From assembly GCA_034008185.1 (NCBI GenBank), contig CM067084.1:16636385-16700384 (forward strand): a DNA stretch of 64,000 nucleotides. Reading direction: 5' to 3'. The notes beneath the pieces were generated by a model. That model was not told the origin of the DNA. It did no database searches and saw only the letters and a program-made list of their open reading frames with translations. The first letter of the stretch is position 1; every line of letters begins with the position of its first letter. Made by a program: the position numbers and the translations under genes. The DNA is from Gorsachius magnificus (taxonomy: Eukaryota; Chordata; Aves; Pelecaniformes; Ardeidae). Shown here piece after piece: positions 1-12,544 of this stretch.

Positions 1-2370
1 TTTCCCTGCTTTTTACCCCACCCCGAATAGTCTATGTCATCTTTCATAAAAAATAGTTAATGTAACTGGCAAGTTATCTAGGAGCTTGAGAACTCAAATT
101 GTTTTTGAGTTTCACTAGGGTGTTACTTCTCCATTTGCAACATAGGCTCTCACATGCATAAACAAGCGTCTTTTGGGGAGTTGAGTTGTCCCAATGAAGT
201 TAATGGGCTTTGCTAATGTGTCAGGACTTGTACTTTTATCAAATTGATCAGCTGCTGAAGAACTTGATGCAGAAAAGATGAAAAAGTATTAATTATAATC
301 TCTTACTTGATGATATCAAGAACCATATTTCAAAGTCTGAAATGAGGCCTAACCTCAACGGAAAAATACAAAATGCCTGCAAGAGGTGTTTTGAAGCTGT
401 ATCAAATAATGGTCTGAAGTCTTAAGCATGTGTGAAGAATAGAATTAGCAAATAGATTTGTTTTGAATGTCCTTCAAAGTTTCATGAACAAAAATTCTGA
501 AATCCTTCAGTCAAGCTCTTTTTGTGCATTTAATTCTGGAGTATAAATGTACAAGTAACTAAAAAAAAAAGACTTGCAGCATGTCATAAGAGTGCTAAAT
601 AGGAAAAATTTTCTTGCACAAGCTTAGAAAATAGATGTATATAATTGCATGGGAGCTTCCCAATTTAGTACTATACATGGCTAGTTGTGTCAGTTCCTGA
701 CTGGCATAAATAAAGGATGCAGGTATAAGTTTGACAAAACAAATTGATGAAAAACATGCCATGTTGTGGAGTGTGTCTTACATTAACATAGCCTTGCCTT
801 TGAATCTCTTAGTGGAGGGATATTGCTGAAATTTCACTGAGGCACAGTGTGTTGTGCCTTATTTCTGTATTTCTTGGGCATTACACAAAGTACAATGCAA
901 CTGTGAGTGAACTTGTTGGGTGCATGGGGAGACTTGTGGCTCAAAAAAATGAGGAGACACGGTAATTTATTTACAGGGGAATTGAAGGGATTAATAAAAT
1001 GGCTGTGTTGGGTGTTGTATTCTTTAGGAGGTGGGGGTGGAGGGAGACAAACAAAACAATAACCAACCGAAAAAACAAAGAAGAGAGAGAAAAACAGGCT
1101 ACATGGGGCTTTGGTGTATATAGGGCAGTCTTACTATCAACTAGCCAGATGTCCTAATAGACCTGCTTCATAGTCTTTTTCTATGGCTACCCTTCAGTAC
1201 ACTTTTTCTTAGTGATGTGCATATCAGTGCTTTATTTTTTTAACAGCATTTTTTGTTATGCCCCTTTAGCTGCTGACGGATTTCTAGCACAGAGCAGCAA
1301 AGCAAAGTGCGTCTTAAGGCAAAACTGTCTTGTCAGTCAAAGCTGATTTGACTTATCCTATTAAAGCATAGCAGTCACTGTTCTTCCTGAAGGATATAGT
1401 CTCATATTTAAGACAGAGTGTGTGATAGTAAGTCTGGTCCTTTCACCTAACCCTTTCTTCATTTCTTTTTGTAAGTTAGTGTAGAAGCATTTGGTATTAT
1501 CACGTGGGCAAAAAGTACCTGTTAATCACTTAAGAGTACCCTTTTGTAGCCCTTCAATGTATTTTAATAAAGGTTTCTGTTACCCAGTTCTTGAAGTTTT
1601 ATAGTTTAATGAGGGCACATGCACCTTAAGTAATAACTTAATGAAATAATACATACATGCCAGAAAGGTAAATAGTTATGTACCAATGAATGGCAGCTAA
1701 AATACAACTGTTCACCATCAGTATGGAGTTGGCATTTCAGCAAATCTGAGCTAAAAATCAGCTGCAGCTAATAAGGCTGCATTTTTAAATATTTGATGCT
1801 CTGTGGAAACTTGTGAAGTGTCTTACCAATAAGCAAACTTTTTTTAGATTGCTTTTCTTGCCAGTCAGAGTAAGCACAGGTGTGGGATGGGAACAGTAGC
1901 ATTCTGGCTATTTACAACAGTTATTTGGGTTACAGAGTAAAGCTTAGGGTACCAGCAGTATGGTTTTCAACACTAACATTTTCTTTAGTTTGACTGGAGG
2001 GATGATTGCCCCCTTCTCTAATGGATGATGCTGCTAGCCCCCTTTCTCTGGGCAGGCACCTTTCAATGCTATTAAAGCTGTGCACAAGTACCTGCTCTGA
2101 TGTATTTGGCTTGGATTCCATAGAAAAGAAGCTTGAAAAGGTGTTATTGGAATGTTTCTTAAAAATTTAGCCTCATTATTCAAAACATACGTTATCTGGT
2201 AAAAAGGAATTGCTGCTGCCATTTAAAAGTAAATGAATGAGCTGTGTTGTAAAAGAACAAATCCCAGTCTGGAGGAAATTATCGCTTGCCACTTGTATGC
2301 TATACATGTGTCATTTTGAAGCTGTCTGCAGAATGTCTTTGAAACTTCATTAGCTGTATTCTGTGTGCAG
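1..2370 (+). other. ARHGAP10: Intron (3' part) upstream of the first visible exon
   Basis: Non-coding AT-rich sequence. I looked for the preceding BAR exon (a Lys-rich stretch ending near the DSHLQE region of human ARHGAP10) and did not find it, so that exon is upstream of the window. The intron ends in a T/G-rich tract and TGTGCAG at 2364-2370. Nothing else recognised. Confidence 0.8.
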
Positions 2371-2481
2371 GCAGATAACCAAGTGGAGCAGAACAGAAAA
2401 CACTTTTACGAGCTGTCCCTCGAGTATGTATGCAAGTTGCAAGAGATACAGGAGCGGAAGAAATTTGAGTGTGTGGAACCT
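2371..2481 (+). CDS. ARHGAP10: ARHGAP10 exon: distal BAR domain
   Basis: 111 bases, 37 codons, phase 0 at both ends. It begins ADNQVEQNRKHFYELSLEYV and ends with KKFECVEP, then donor GTAAGT at 2482. It corresponds to about residues 163-199 of human ARHGAP10. This is a charged amphipathic helix of the BAR coiled coil, which dimerises and binds curved membranes; in this family the BAR part can also fold back on the GAP domain and restrain it (family knowledge). A visible difference from human is Cys in ECVEP where I remember Phe. Strong acceptor and donor and the near-identity to the ortholog make the call secure. Confidence 0.95.
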
Positions 2482-4496
2482 GTAAGTACCAGTGAATTCA
2501 GCCTACCCTTTCATTCATAAGGGATGGAGAAGGAATGCAATTGGAAAAAAGCCAAGGAGCTCTGTTTTCTGGGAAAATGTATGCAACTGCGTGACAACAG
2601 AATTTAAAGAACACTTGTTACATCTGTGCATATTGCTAGTACAGATACAATTAATTAGGCATCTTGAAACTTACCTCAGTAATTACAGTTGATTTGGATC
2701 CATTGATGTTGATTTTCAGCAAATGTATGAAACTTTGGGCTGCACTGCAAAAACCTCGATATATGGTGTCAATGAGAACAGAGGATTCGAGATGATGATG
2801 TTGGGGTCAGGCTTTCTGCATTTTTTTTTTTTTAAACCACTGAAATATTATTTCTGACTAATGTAAAGAGTTTCATTTTCAGTATGAAGGTTGCACTCAG
2901 AGGCCTGTTAGTGAAGAAGTGTGGATATAAATTAATTAAGAGGGTGCTGCTGGCTAAAAAGCTCATTATCAGGTAGTCTGATATGTTTGATTTCAATTGC
3001 AATTGAATCCATGCAGAAATAAAGCCATTCCACTGAATTTCAGTGGTTTTTCTGAAATGTGCACTAGCTTCGTAGTATAAATTCGACTTCATGAAACAAG
3101 AGAACAGTAAGTGTAATACTGAGATAAAGGGAGGGTGGATTGTAGATGTGAATTCTATTTGCTTATGCTCTGAAGTCTGTGGCTTTGGGCTAAGTCTGTC
3201 CTTTTATTCTGATGCAATTATTTTATGTAATAACGAAAAAAAGCCCCAAATATCCCTAATCAAAGTAGTTGATTGTTATGGAGTTAATGAGAGATGTATA
3301 TTTTAGTATAGCTTTTTCCTGTATGAAAAAATTGCTGAAGTCCTTAAGTGGGAATACATAGCTTTAAAAATATTAGCATTGTTCAAGGAATGGGAAAATG
3401 TGAAATATGGTTGTGTGGGATTTTTTTTCTGTTGATGTGTTGGTGTGTTTGTTTTCTTTTTAGTTTTTAATGTATATATATTTAATCCTAAATACTTTTG
3501 GATTCAGTTCTTGTGTTTCAAACCATTTGAAGTTTCCTCAGAGCCAAACTAGAGTAATGAATCTTCAAATTATGTTTTTGAAACATGTCCCTTTTTCTTT
3601 TCTGAAAGCTCCATCTGGATGGGGCTGAACTTTATGTTGCTCAATTCGTGTTTGAAGTTTTCACTAGGGTAGTAAACTGAAATTATTTAGTACCAAATTC
3701 TTATTCTCTTTCCCCTTCATAGTACTTTAAATGTATTGTGTTTTTTTGCATTTTTGAAAATGGTTTATTTGCATATGACTTCAGACTTGGTTAAATACAT
3801 TCTTGCATTTGTTCTCTTTATTAAAGAGAGTTTTTCTTTCCTGTGTCACTCACTTCTTTCCAGCAACCTGAACCAAACAGGAGAGGTAGGCAGTACTGCA
3901 CCTCACTCTTTTTCCAATATGGTATAACTCGTTTGTTCTTTCAAACTGAAACTTTTTAAATTTAAATTTGCTGGTTCTGATAGGGAATCAGATCTTCATA
4001 CAAAAAGCAGTGATGGGTAAAGTTACTGGAGGGAAAGTTTCCTTCTTTGAACACACCAGCTGACTCTTATGAAAGTCATCTCAACGTGGTCATTAGCAGG
4101 GAGGGGAAATGACCAGGGAAATGGTGACTAAAAGACAGAATGATCATTACTATCTTACGAACAAATATTTTATTCCAGACATCATTGGTATCAGGGCAGC
4201 TGGAGGAAAGCATTGCATAGGAAAGTTTGGGAGATAGGCAATATACATTGCCTATGGTCAAAGTTATAGTAGAGTTTGGTTGTGAAGTTCCAGAGGCAGG
4301 ACCACCCAAAAATGTCTATATAAATAGCTGATTATTTGGATCTAAATAGTTATTCATAAATTGTAGGTATTAGTGGAAATTTTTTTTAAAATAATTGTTT
4401 CATTATCTCTGATCTTTCTGAAAAAGGCTATGTGCAGCAGTCATATTCTGGTAAATGGAGTTTTCCATTCTAACAAGTTTTTTATTTGTATTTCAG
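2482..4496 (+). other. ARHGAP10: Intron, 2.0 kb
   Basis: Phase-0 intron, GTAAGT to TTTCAG. AT-rich, with short T runs near 2819-2833 and 3420-3428. No repeat, RNA gene or further exon recognised. Confidence 0.85.
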
Positions 4497-4601
4497 GTGC
4501 TATCATTTTTTCAGGGTTTGTTCACTTTCTATCATCAGGGATATGAACTTGCTAAAGACTTCAATCATTACAAAATGGCCCTTCAGATAAACATACAAAA
4601 T
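4497..4601 (+). CDS. ARHGAP10: ARHGAP10 exon: BAR domain, last helices
   Basis: 105 bases, 35 codons, phase 0 to phase 0. It starts [20 protein letters not shown] and ends with LQINIQN before GTAAGT at 4602. The motif F-x-Q-G-L/M-F-T-F-Y-H-x-G-x-E-L-A-K-D-F is a hallmark of the GRAF/oligophrenin BAR domain and sits in its last long helix. The hydrophobic spacing fits a coiled coil. The acceptor is TTTATTTGTATTTCAG. Human has Met where this copy has the first Val, a mild change. No anomaly in length or phase. Confidence 0.95.
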
Positions 4602-7600
4602 GTAAGTTGAGATTGCTATCTATGCCAGTTTTAATTTTTAAAATAAAATTGCATGCTAAGTTACTGTATATACAGTATATTGCCAACACTTTCCTTGGTG
4701 TTAGTGCATTGCCTGTGAACTTTGGTGATATAGTGCCATCTCCTGGCTAACCAACCACATCGCTGAACAAATCATTGCTAATTCCAGTGAGTTCTTATTT
4801 TGTCATTTCTAATGCTCCTCTAAAAACCAAACACCAGGTAAAAGGCCCCCACTCCTTTTTCAGTTTTTTATAGAGGCATAACACAAGGATTGTCATTAAA
4901 GAGTTTAAAAATGAATGAAGTCTGTTAAAATGCATACAACACTGGAGAATCCAGAGGAAGAGTAATGAAATGCCAAGGTTCTCAGTGTTTTGGGTGTGTT
5001 TGAAATTGAGTATGGGGTGATCATGTCTGAGGGTCGTTGCTTGATAGGGCTATATTATCCATAACTAGGAAAAGGAAAGAAAACCAGCTGGGCTTATCAG
5101 TGTTGTTTTTAGTATCTCTGCCAGCAATGTGACTTGGAGTTTCTGTTTGTCTCAAAGCAGCCCTTTCAGGCAAGAACATCCCTGTTGGTTTGGGGTGCAG
5201 AACTGTATAAGGAGATTTGGTGTTAGCACCCATGGCGTATTTGACAAAATGATGTGTTCCTTTAAGGGCAGGCTAATGGGGGCCACCACTAGTTCGTGTA
5301 CCCTCACACCAAATTGCCCAGTGTGATCTGCTCGGGACTGGAAGAGTAGCAAGCAAGGCGACATGCTGAAGCAGTGGGACTGACAGAGTCACTAGTCAGA
5401 TGGTCTGTTTGCTTTCTTGAGATCTGTTGAAGAATAAAACTCGCTCAGAGGAACTTGGATGTGCCAGAGGCCTGTTGGTACGGAATAAACCATGTACCTT
5501 ACTGCAAACAAGCAATTAATGATGGTGTGTCTGTTCTGTTGACCTCTAAGGGCACCTGGAATTAAGACATGGAAACTGCTTCTCAGAGGTTGCAATCTAT
5601 TTTTAGAGATGGCTTAACCAGCAGGGACACAGAAAGGCGGAAGAGAGGATTACGGTTGCTGTAATACATAGTGACATGTTTCATGTGTCATGATACCATT
5701 CCTTTAATTTTCTTCTCATATGTTTAAGTCTCAAGTTTCCTGTTGAGCTGTTGTTTGGTTTGGGTAGGGGAACTGAGTAAACTTCAAAAGCAGACTTCCG
5801 TGGCAGAAGTCAATGCTTCTGCAGGGAAGTTTCACAGTTTTATCAGGCACTTTCAGTTTTTCCGTTAGTTTTAAACCACATTGAGACCTACACGAATGTG
5901 CACGCACACACACAAACACTAAAAAAAGAGTAGTAGTGTGTTACTTAACTAAATGTAGTCTTCCAGGAACCAGGCAACTGATAAGCAGTGCCATATCGAC
6001 CATTTCGGCTCCAATCCTGCACTTCGGTTCCTGGGGCAGAACCTGACCACAGGAACCGGGCAATAGTTTACGTGTATCCACTCCCCAGGCATGAAAAGGG
6101 ACACAAGTGTTCATTTTAGGACAGACTTGCTTCTTCTGTGCAGTTAGCTTAGCAGAATGAGGAGTAGCACAGAGCCGCAGTGCGTAGAGGGGAGCTGATG
6201 CAAGATGAGCCAGAAATGAAACGTGAGAGGGAAGCTGTGATATGGTTTTGAAGAGCTGAATTTCAGATTACAGATGGAAAAGAGCCAGTGAAGTGGTCTG
6301 AAGAAGTGATGAATAAGAAAGCAAGCTAATCTCAACAGCTGTATTTTCAATCGACTGAGTGGTATTGTAGTGTGCCCCAGGAAATCCAAAAGAGATGGAG
6401 CATTACAGCTAAAGTTTTATGAATAGGTAGAAAGAACGACCTGGATTTCAGAATGCTGTAGAAAGGAAGGAGACAAGGCTTAACAACTATCTGAGGTAAG
6501 AGGAGAATAGAAGGAAGCATCTGAAAAGATCGCAAAAGAACATGACACCTTCTCCACTATGTTGAAGATGAACAAAACATCCCAAAGGAAAAATGAACTA
6601 GGGCTTGGCTATGGTACAGCTGAGCTGCTGGCAGAACATTGACATGCTGTAAATTGAAGGGTAGAAGATTCAGTACAGAGAGGCTAGCTGGATATGGAGA
6701 GTGATTTGAGAGTTGCCAGCACGCCTGCAGTAATTGCCTTCCTTTTCATTCAGGTTGTCTTTACTTTGAGAATTATGCTGTGGGTGTCTTCTCAACACCC
6801 TGCCCCAGACTCTGCCTTTCCCTCGCTCTTCCCTCAAAATGAAAGAAAAAAAAGAAAAACCTAAACAACCCAGTCTTGTAGCCCAGGCTCCAGTAAGCTG
6901 ATTCTTCCAACAGTCTTATTCTCTGGTAAAAATCCTGCGTCTCCAACTAGATTCCCCTGCACTCCCAGGACTTTTCTCCTGTTATCTCAGTTCTGTGCGC
7001 AACCCCATACAAGGATCCTTGCAGCTTTGACCATGTTCTCCTGCCCTGCAAGCAAACCTGGCCTTCCCTGGGAAGAGGAAGCATAGCCACGCTGGTGCAG
7101 TGGCTGTGGTCAACTCCTGGTTAAGCTCAGTTTTGTCACAGCACAAAGGGAGATAGAAATTTTCTTTAGGTTTTTGGAGCCTGTGGTGCTCCATCCCACT
7201 ATTCCCAGGGTGCATTTCACGTGCTTGGATTTGCGAACGCGCACAGCTAAGACAAAGATCCTGGCAGGATCATTTAAAGCGTCTAACCTTGGAGAGATCA
7301 GTGCTCAGACAGGAAGGTTTAGGTATGAGCAGTCTGTTACTATCAATTTTTTTGCCTATGTCCTGAGTACAAAGCATATGTTTTTTTAATGCAGCTCTTG
7401 TAGGAAATTATGAAAAGGAGATTAGAAAATTGTTTGGAGCCTTACAAATGAATTTATGTGCAGGGTCTAACTCCAAAATCTGCAAGCAGATGTGACCTGA
7501 AATTGAGATGATGGATATAGGAAGGGTTCAGAGCAGTTGTTTTGCCTGGAGGTAAGGCGGCAGTTGTTCTTAGTCATCACCTAGTCATCATCTTCAGCTT

Positions 7601-8850
7601 TCCTCTATAAAACATACGGGTATGGGTGGCTGCTCTGACCAGCTTGCATGGACTGTGTGTGTGCCCATGAATAAATTCCTTCCAAGCATAAATCTGGAAT
7701 TTGCATGTACAGATGGCCAGTCAGGAGCATAGTGCTAACTGTCTGTGGACAAGAATGGATACTTGTTTATATTCACAATGTATTTGTTAGTGTATGCAAC
7801 TGTATGCTTGTCCTGGGGAAAAAAATAAAATAGGTGAGTCAGCATTTTCAGAAGCTCATCTGTTTTCAGAAAAATAAAGGTGCTCTAAAAAAGCAACAAG
7901 ACATATAAGCATGCATCTAGAAGTATATGCTTTCCTCAAAACACATGTACCAACTGGGGAAAATACCAGTTTGGAATTTAAATGTATTCAGTTTGTGTGA
8001 TTTGGGCAGGTAGGTAGGTGGAGAAAACGAGGTATTACCATGATTGTTTTGGTTTTGTTATTTGCTCATTGGCCAATTGCCAGTGTTTTTCAGACCAAAC
8101 TGAAGAGTTTCTTGTTTCAGGTGTGAACTGATCTGTTATTTTGTGTAGTCCTATTTTATAGTTTGTGAATGCTTACTTTCTGATTGTTTTTACTAATATT
8201 CTAATGAATACTTCTCTTGCAACTGCTTGCAAACTTTGGATTGAGTGACATTCAGGAATAATAATCAACTGGACTTTGGCTTGGGTTGGTTTTTTGTGGA
8301 TATTTTTGTTTGGGTGTGTTGGGGTTTTTTGTTTTTGTTTTTTTTTTTCATGCTTCTGTTTGTGTGTGATCAAAACATATGGCATGTGTATAGCGTCAAT
8401 GTGCATACATTGTTGGTGACCTTTCTGTCACTTTTTTCTCAATAACCACAGAAAATCCTGTCCTCCTGACAACTAGTTAGAATCTTGTGAATTAAGCCAA
8501 CATCTGTAGTAATATTTTTCTAAGGAAACTTGAATATTGAAATCCAAAGTAATTTTGCTCTAAATATTTCACTTCTTTCTGAACAGGTCAGCACGTTGTT
8601 TTAGAAATCTACTCTGGCAATCTTTGTGTGCTTTTCATGGTTACAACAGCTAGTATCTAAACAAACCTTTAATTTTGAAAAATATCAGAAACCTTAAAGA
8701 GTAAAATCCATACGGAAGTTGTTCACTGACTTTCCTAAAATGACCCAAATCGTTCTCTCATTTTATAAATAATTATAACTTCTATCTGCCAGGAAGAGTA
8801 AGTCTTTCTTCTACTCTCTCTACTAACGGGGTTTTGCCATCTTGTTTTAG
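4602..8850 (+). other. ARHGAP10: Intron, 4.2 kb
   Basis: Phase-0 intron, GTAAGT to TTTTAG. It holds a 16-bp perfect palindrome at 4662-4677, a short CA-rich run at 5897-5918, a 9-bp inverted repeat at 5963-5971 and 6026-6034, a purine-rich stretch at about 6140-6560 that may be an old transposon remnant, and a G/T-rich block at 8284-8348. No gene found. Confidence 0.8.
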
Positions 8851-8980
8851 ACACGAAATCGTTTTGAAGGAACGAGGTCAGAGGTAGAGGAGCTCATGAA
8901 CAAGATCAGAAAAAATCCTCAGGAACATAAAAGAGCAAATCACTTCACGATGGAAGGCTATCTCTATGTACAGGAAAAAA
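8851..8980 (+). CDS. ARHGAP10: ARHGAP10 exon: BAR-PH junction
   Basis: 130 bases, 43 codons plus one base (phase 0 in, phase 1 out). It reads TRNRFEGTRSEVEELMNKIR, then a basic stretch, then HFTMEGYLYVQEK. The first half closes the BAR helical region; the second starts the PH domain at the MEGYLYVQEK strand, the usual first beta strand of GRAF-family PH domains. The donor is GTAAGG at 8981. The split codon A|GG gives Arg with the next exon. If this donor were skipped, an open frame would run to a stop near 9096 and truncate the PH domain; I see no sign that this is used. Confidence 0.95.
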
Positions 8981-10679
8981 GTAAGGTGTATTTTTGTATT
9001 CCTGTAGTGCCCAAATTGTACATACAGGCAAGTCTTATTTCTGCAGGTAACATGAAGATGCAAAGAATTTATAGTTTATTAAACAGAGTTATCTGAGTAA
9101 ATGTTCAAAGTCTCTAATGGCAGTGTTACTGTGGCTCATAAAAAGAGCACGGTGCTGAAAGTGTGACAGTTCTTAGCAAAGGTGACTGAATTCAGGAAGT
9201 TTTATTTGATCAAAGGATGTATTTCATGTTCTTTTTAATCCCTTGCTAATGACCTCCTCTAGAACTGTCAAACATTTGTTGTCAGACAACACGAGTCGTC
9301 ACATTAGCCTCTGAAAATTGGGCTAGTTTAGTATGATGAAATTGACTGTCATTTCCTTGGTTCAGTGATATGCTCTCATTACCTAATTGTGATCATAGAG
9401 TCAAACAAAGCAGGCTATATTCTAGGTAGCTAGTGTTGAAAATCTTGCTGTGAAGGTGCATGTCACACAAATCACATGCTGTCAGTACTTTGAACAATTA
9501 TAAATCTTCCTCACTCTAGTAAAAAAGCCAGATAAGATGCAGAGTTCTTACCACTCAAGGAATGACCAAGAAGTAATTTATTTCTGTTTTTTAGAAAACA
9601 TTTTGCATAAATCGTATTTTTTAGACATGTGCCCTTATAGAAAGTTTGTTTGCTTATTCTGATGAGATATTTTACTTTTATGACATTTGATTACTGTTTA
9701 AGTAAAGACTTTGTAAAACGTTTCACAAATCCAAGACTCTACAACATTCTCAATGGAAATATTGGTATTACAGTGTTCAGAAATAAGTTAAGAGAACTAG
9801 CAGTAAAAAATGAGAAAAAACTTATTCTGTCACATCAGTTCATAAGTCTTGGTCATTATGAGCTTTAGAATCAGCTGAAAGGATTCAGCAGAGGTGGATA
9901 TGCCTGAAGCTGAGCTGGGGAGGAGCAGGGCGGTGAGACCTTCCAGGTTAGGGGCAGTGAAATCCTCTGTCAGCTTGAGCCAGTTGTGAAGGGCTTCCCT
10001 GATACTCTGGGGCAGAGAAGATTCCTTTGCAGACCTTTTTTTAAAAAAAGTAAATTACTAGAAGTGAGGAGATACAGAGGGTCACAATCCAAGTTCTAAC
10101 AGGTACCATTATGGTGCAAATCTCGATAACACTGCGATGCAGTAAGCTGGGCTCTTAAGTAAGTGTATTCTGTGTAGGGGGTGTGTGTATGAATAATCAG
10201 GAGTGAGTTTTGGTGTCAGCAAATGTGGTCAGACCTTAATCAGTAGATAATGTAGAGCTTGCAACACAGGTGTGTCAATCTGCAGTTTAAATAACTTCAG
10301 TTTAATAACTGCAGTTTAAATAAGCTTCAAGTCACCAAGTGAAAACTAGGTTTCCATGTTCTGCTTAAATAAAGTTTCCAAGGGATCTTTTATAGGGAAA
10401 AATTATTTTGTCTGCAGTAGTGAGACAAAGATACATTAATAATTCTTACCATTTGTCATTAAGCATAAATGTCATATAGTATGTATATCAGTTTTTGGAA
10501 TAGTAAGCCCTGGTTAATATTTATATTGTTTTGTATGATGAACTTAATTCATACCTTTGTTTTAAATACTGCATTATTAGGAGTTAAGGAAGACTCTTAA
10601 GTATCATTTTGGAAAGCATGAGAAGAAAACACGTAAATTGGAAAAAGTGCATACTATTTAATGCTTCCGTTATATGTAG
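8981..10679 (+). other. ARHGAP10: Intron, 1.7 kb
   Basis: Phase-1 intron. It contains three imperfect tandem copies of a 14-15 bp unit (core GCAGTTTAAATAA) at 10280-10323. Otherwise AT-rich sequence without recognised features. The pyrimidine tract before the acceptor is poor (TTCCGTTATATGTAG). Confidence 0.8.
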
Positions 10680-10786
10680 GGCCTGCTCCGTTTGGTTCCA
10701 GTTGGGTGAAGCACTATTGCACATACAGGAAAGAGACAAAGAAGTTCACCATGATCCCGTTTGAACACAGATCAGGAGGGAAAGTT
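10680..10786 (+). CDS. ARHGAP10: ARHGAP10 exon: PH domain, N-terminal half
   Basis: 107 bases: two bases finishing Arg, then 35 codons (phase 1 in, phase 0 out). It reads PAPFGSSWVKHYCTYRKETK followed by KFTMIPFEHRSGGKV. The W-V-K-H-Y-C core strand and the basic patch RKETKK are typical of the phosphoinositide-binding face of a PH domain. The PAPFGSS insertion before W-V-K separates ARHGAP10 from GRAF1, which has a shorter loop there. The acceptor has a weak pyrimidine tract but the boundary is fixed by the split Arg codon and the protein match. The donor is GTAAGT at 10787. Confidence 0.94.
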
Positions 10787-12449
10787 GTAAGTATATTTTT
10801 GTATTCTACTCTTAACACTTGCCCTGTATCAAGGTCAGAGGATGTCAAGTACTTTCCCTCTCTTATCTCCTTGCTCCTTCTTTTCTTCTTTCTTCATGCA
10901 ATTCAGTCTGCCATTTAAGGACACTAACCTGAAGTAATGGATGGATTAAGAATTCTGCAGACTGTTCAGTTGCTTCCTTTTAGAAGACCAGAGAACATGA
11001 TGCACATAACATGCAATGTTTCACCATTTAGAATATGGTTTATCCATGAGGCATTTAAGTTGTTAAGGTATAAATCAGGAAAATATAATAGACTTAGACA
11101 TTTCTTTCTTAGTTGCTTCAGTCAGATTTTTCTTTCAGAAATGTAAGTACTTGAAGAGGGACTGGGAAAGAGGGTTTTAATAGGGATATAATTTGTAATG
11201 ACAACTGAATGTAATTTCAGATATCTTTGATAGCATCTGAAATATTCAAGACCCAAGACTGTTGATCTTTAAATGGCTTTAATTCCTATTGAAATAGTTG
11301 GGAATTGAGGGCACTCAATGCCTTCGGAGATGACGCATTAAATGAATGCATTAATATGGATGAAATGCATTTTGTTGCAAGGAAAAAGAATATCTGAAGC
11401 TGGAAAATAATGCTTGAGTCAATATTTCTGTAAATGCAGCACCCTGTCCTGTCTTCAAATTTGGTTAGAAAATCACATTATTGGAATTTTATCAGGGCAT
11501 TATATCCCATTAGTTTGAGCAGAGGGGAGATGGCTTTCATCATATTGAGGGCTGTGTATGTTTACAAATATATTGAATTTGGAAGAATCTTTCAAAAGCT
11601 CTCGAAAACCTGCCATACTGAAAATTAGTGGTATTTGGCGTCCTTAATCATTTCAGTACTTCTATGAATTTTTTATCCTGATTTACTCTTAATTGTAATA
11701 AGCCATTTTAGTTAATACAGTATGTGTGTAAGCATTTGGCATTCTAAAACACTTATGAAGCCATTTTTGCTGTATTAAAAGATCTCCCATTTTGAAACCC
11801 ACAATGCAATTACTCCTTCAGTGACAACCTCCTGCATCTGGAGATGTTGAATAAGACAAGGAATAATTAAAACATACAGTTAATCCTGATTAAATCTGGT
11901 ACAACTCATGCAGCATTCCCAGATGAGTTTATTTGATTTCTGAATACTTAAGGGTAAAATATGATCCTAGTGTTGGTTGGCCTTGAAGAAAGGACTGGTT
12001 CTGTAAGACAGATTACAGATAGTAAAGAACACTTGCTTTGTTCTAGTTACTGTAGCAATAGCCTTTATTGTGGAAATGGCTTTGTCTGACATACAATGGG
12101 AGAAGTCTCTTACACTCATTGTGTGCTTATATCGTAACGTGCAAAATCTTTATAGCAAAATATTTTTGTTAGTTCAAATTACTGTGGTACTGTGTCATTC
12201 TGTAAAGTACCAGCTAAAATGGACTCAATATTCTTGCATTTATGTCCTGTAAATTACCATGGAATTTATGTGCTATTGTGCAGAGACCTGAATGGCAACC
12301 ATGAATGAATTCTTTTGCAAGTGTCAGTTTTCAGTATAGCTTTTGCCATTATTTTAATGTAAATTTACCTTACTTGATTCTTACTTGATAGCTGGCTCAC
12401 TGAAGCTTTCAGTTACTGGGTCAAACATATAAAAACTTTCTTTTCACAG
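10787..12449 (+). other. ARHGAP10: Intron, 1.7 kb
   Basis: Phase-0 intron, GTAAGT to TTTTCACAG. AT-rich; I see no repeat, RNA gene or extra exon. Confidence 0.85.
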
Positions 12450-12544
12450 GGTGATGAGGAGCTCTTCGTCCTGACGTACTGTACCAAAAGAAATATAGAT
12501 ACTATAGACAGGCGATTCTGTTTTGACTTAGAAGCTTCAGACAG
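12450..12544 (+). CDS. ARHGAP10: ARHGAP10 exon: PH domain, central strands
   Basis: 95 bases, 31 codons plus two bases (phase 0 in, phase 2 out). It reads GDEELFVLTYCTKRNIDTID, then RRFCFDLEASD and a split Arg (AG|G). The pattern L-x-x-C-T-K-R-x-x-D-x-I-D-R-R-F-C-F-D is strongly conserved in GRAF-family PH domains and forms strands 5 to 7. Local changes from human are conservative. The donor is GTAAGC at 12545. Confidence 0.94.
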
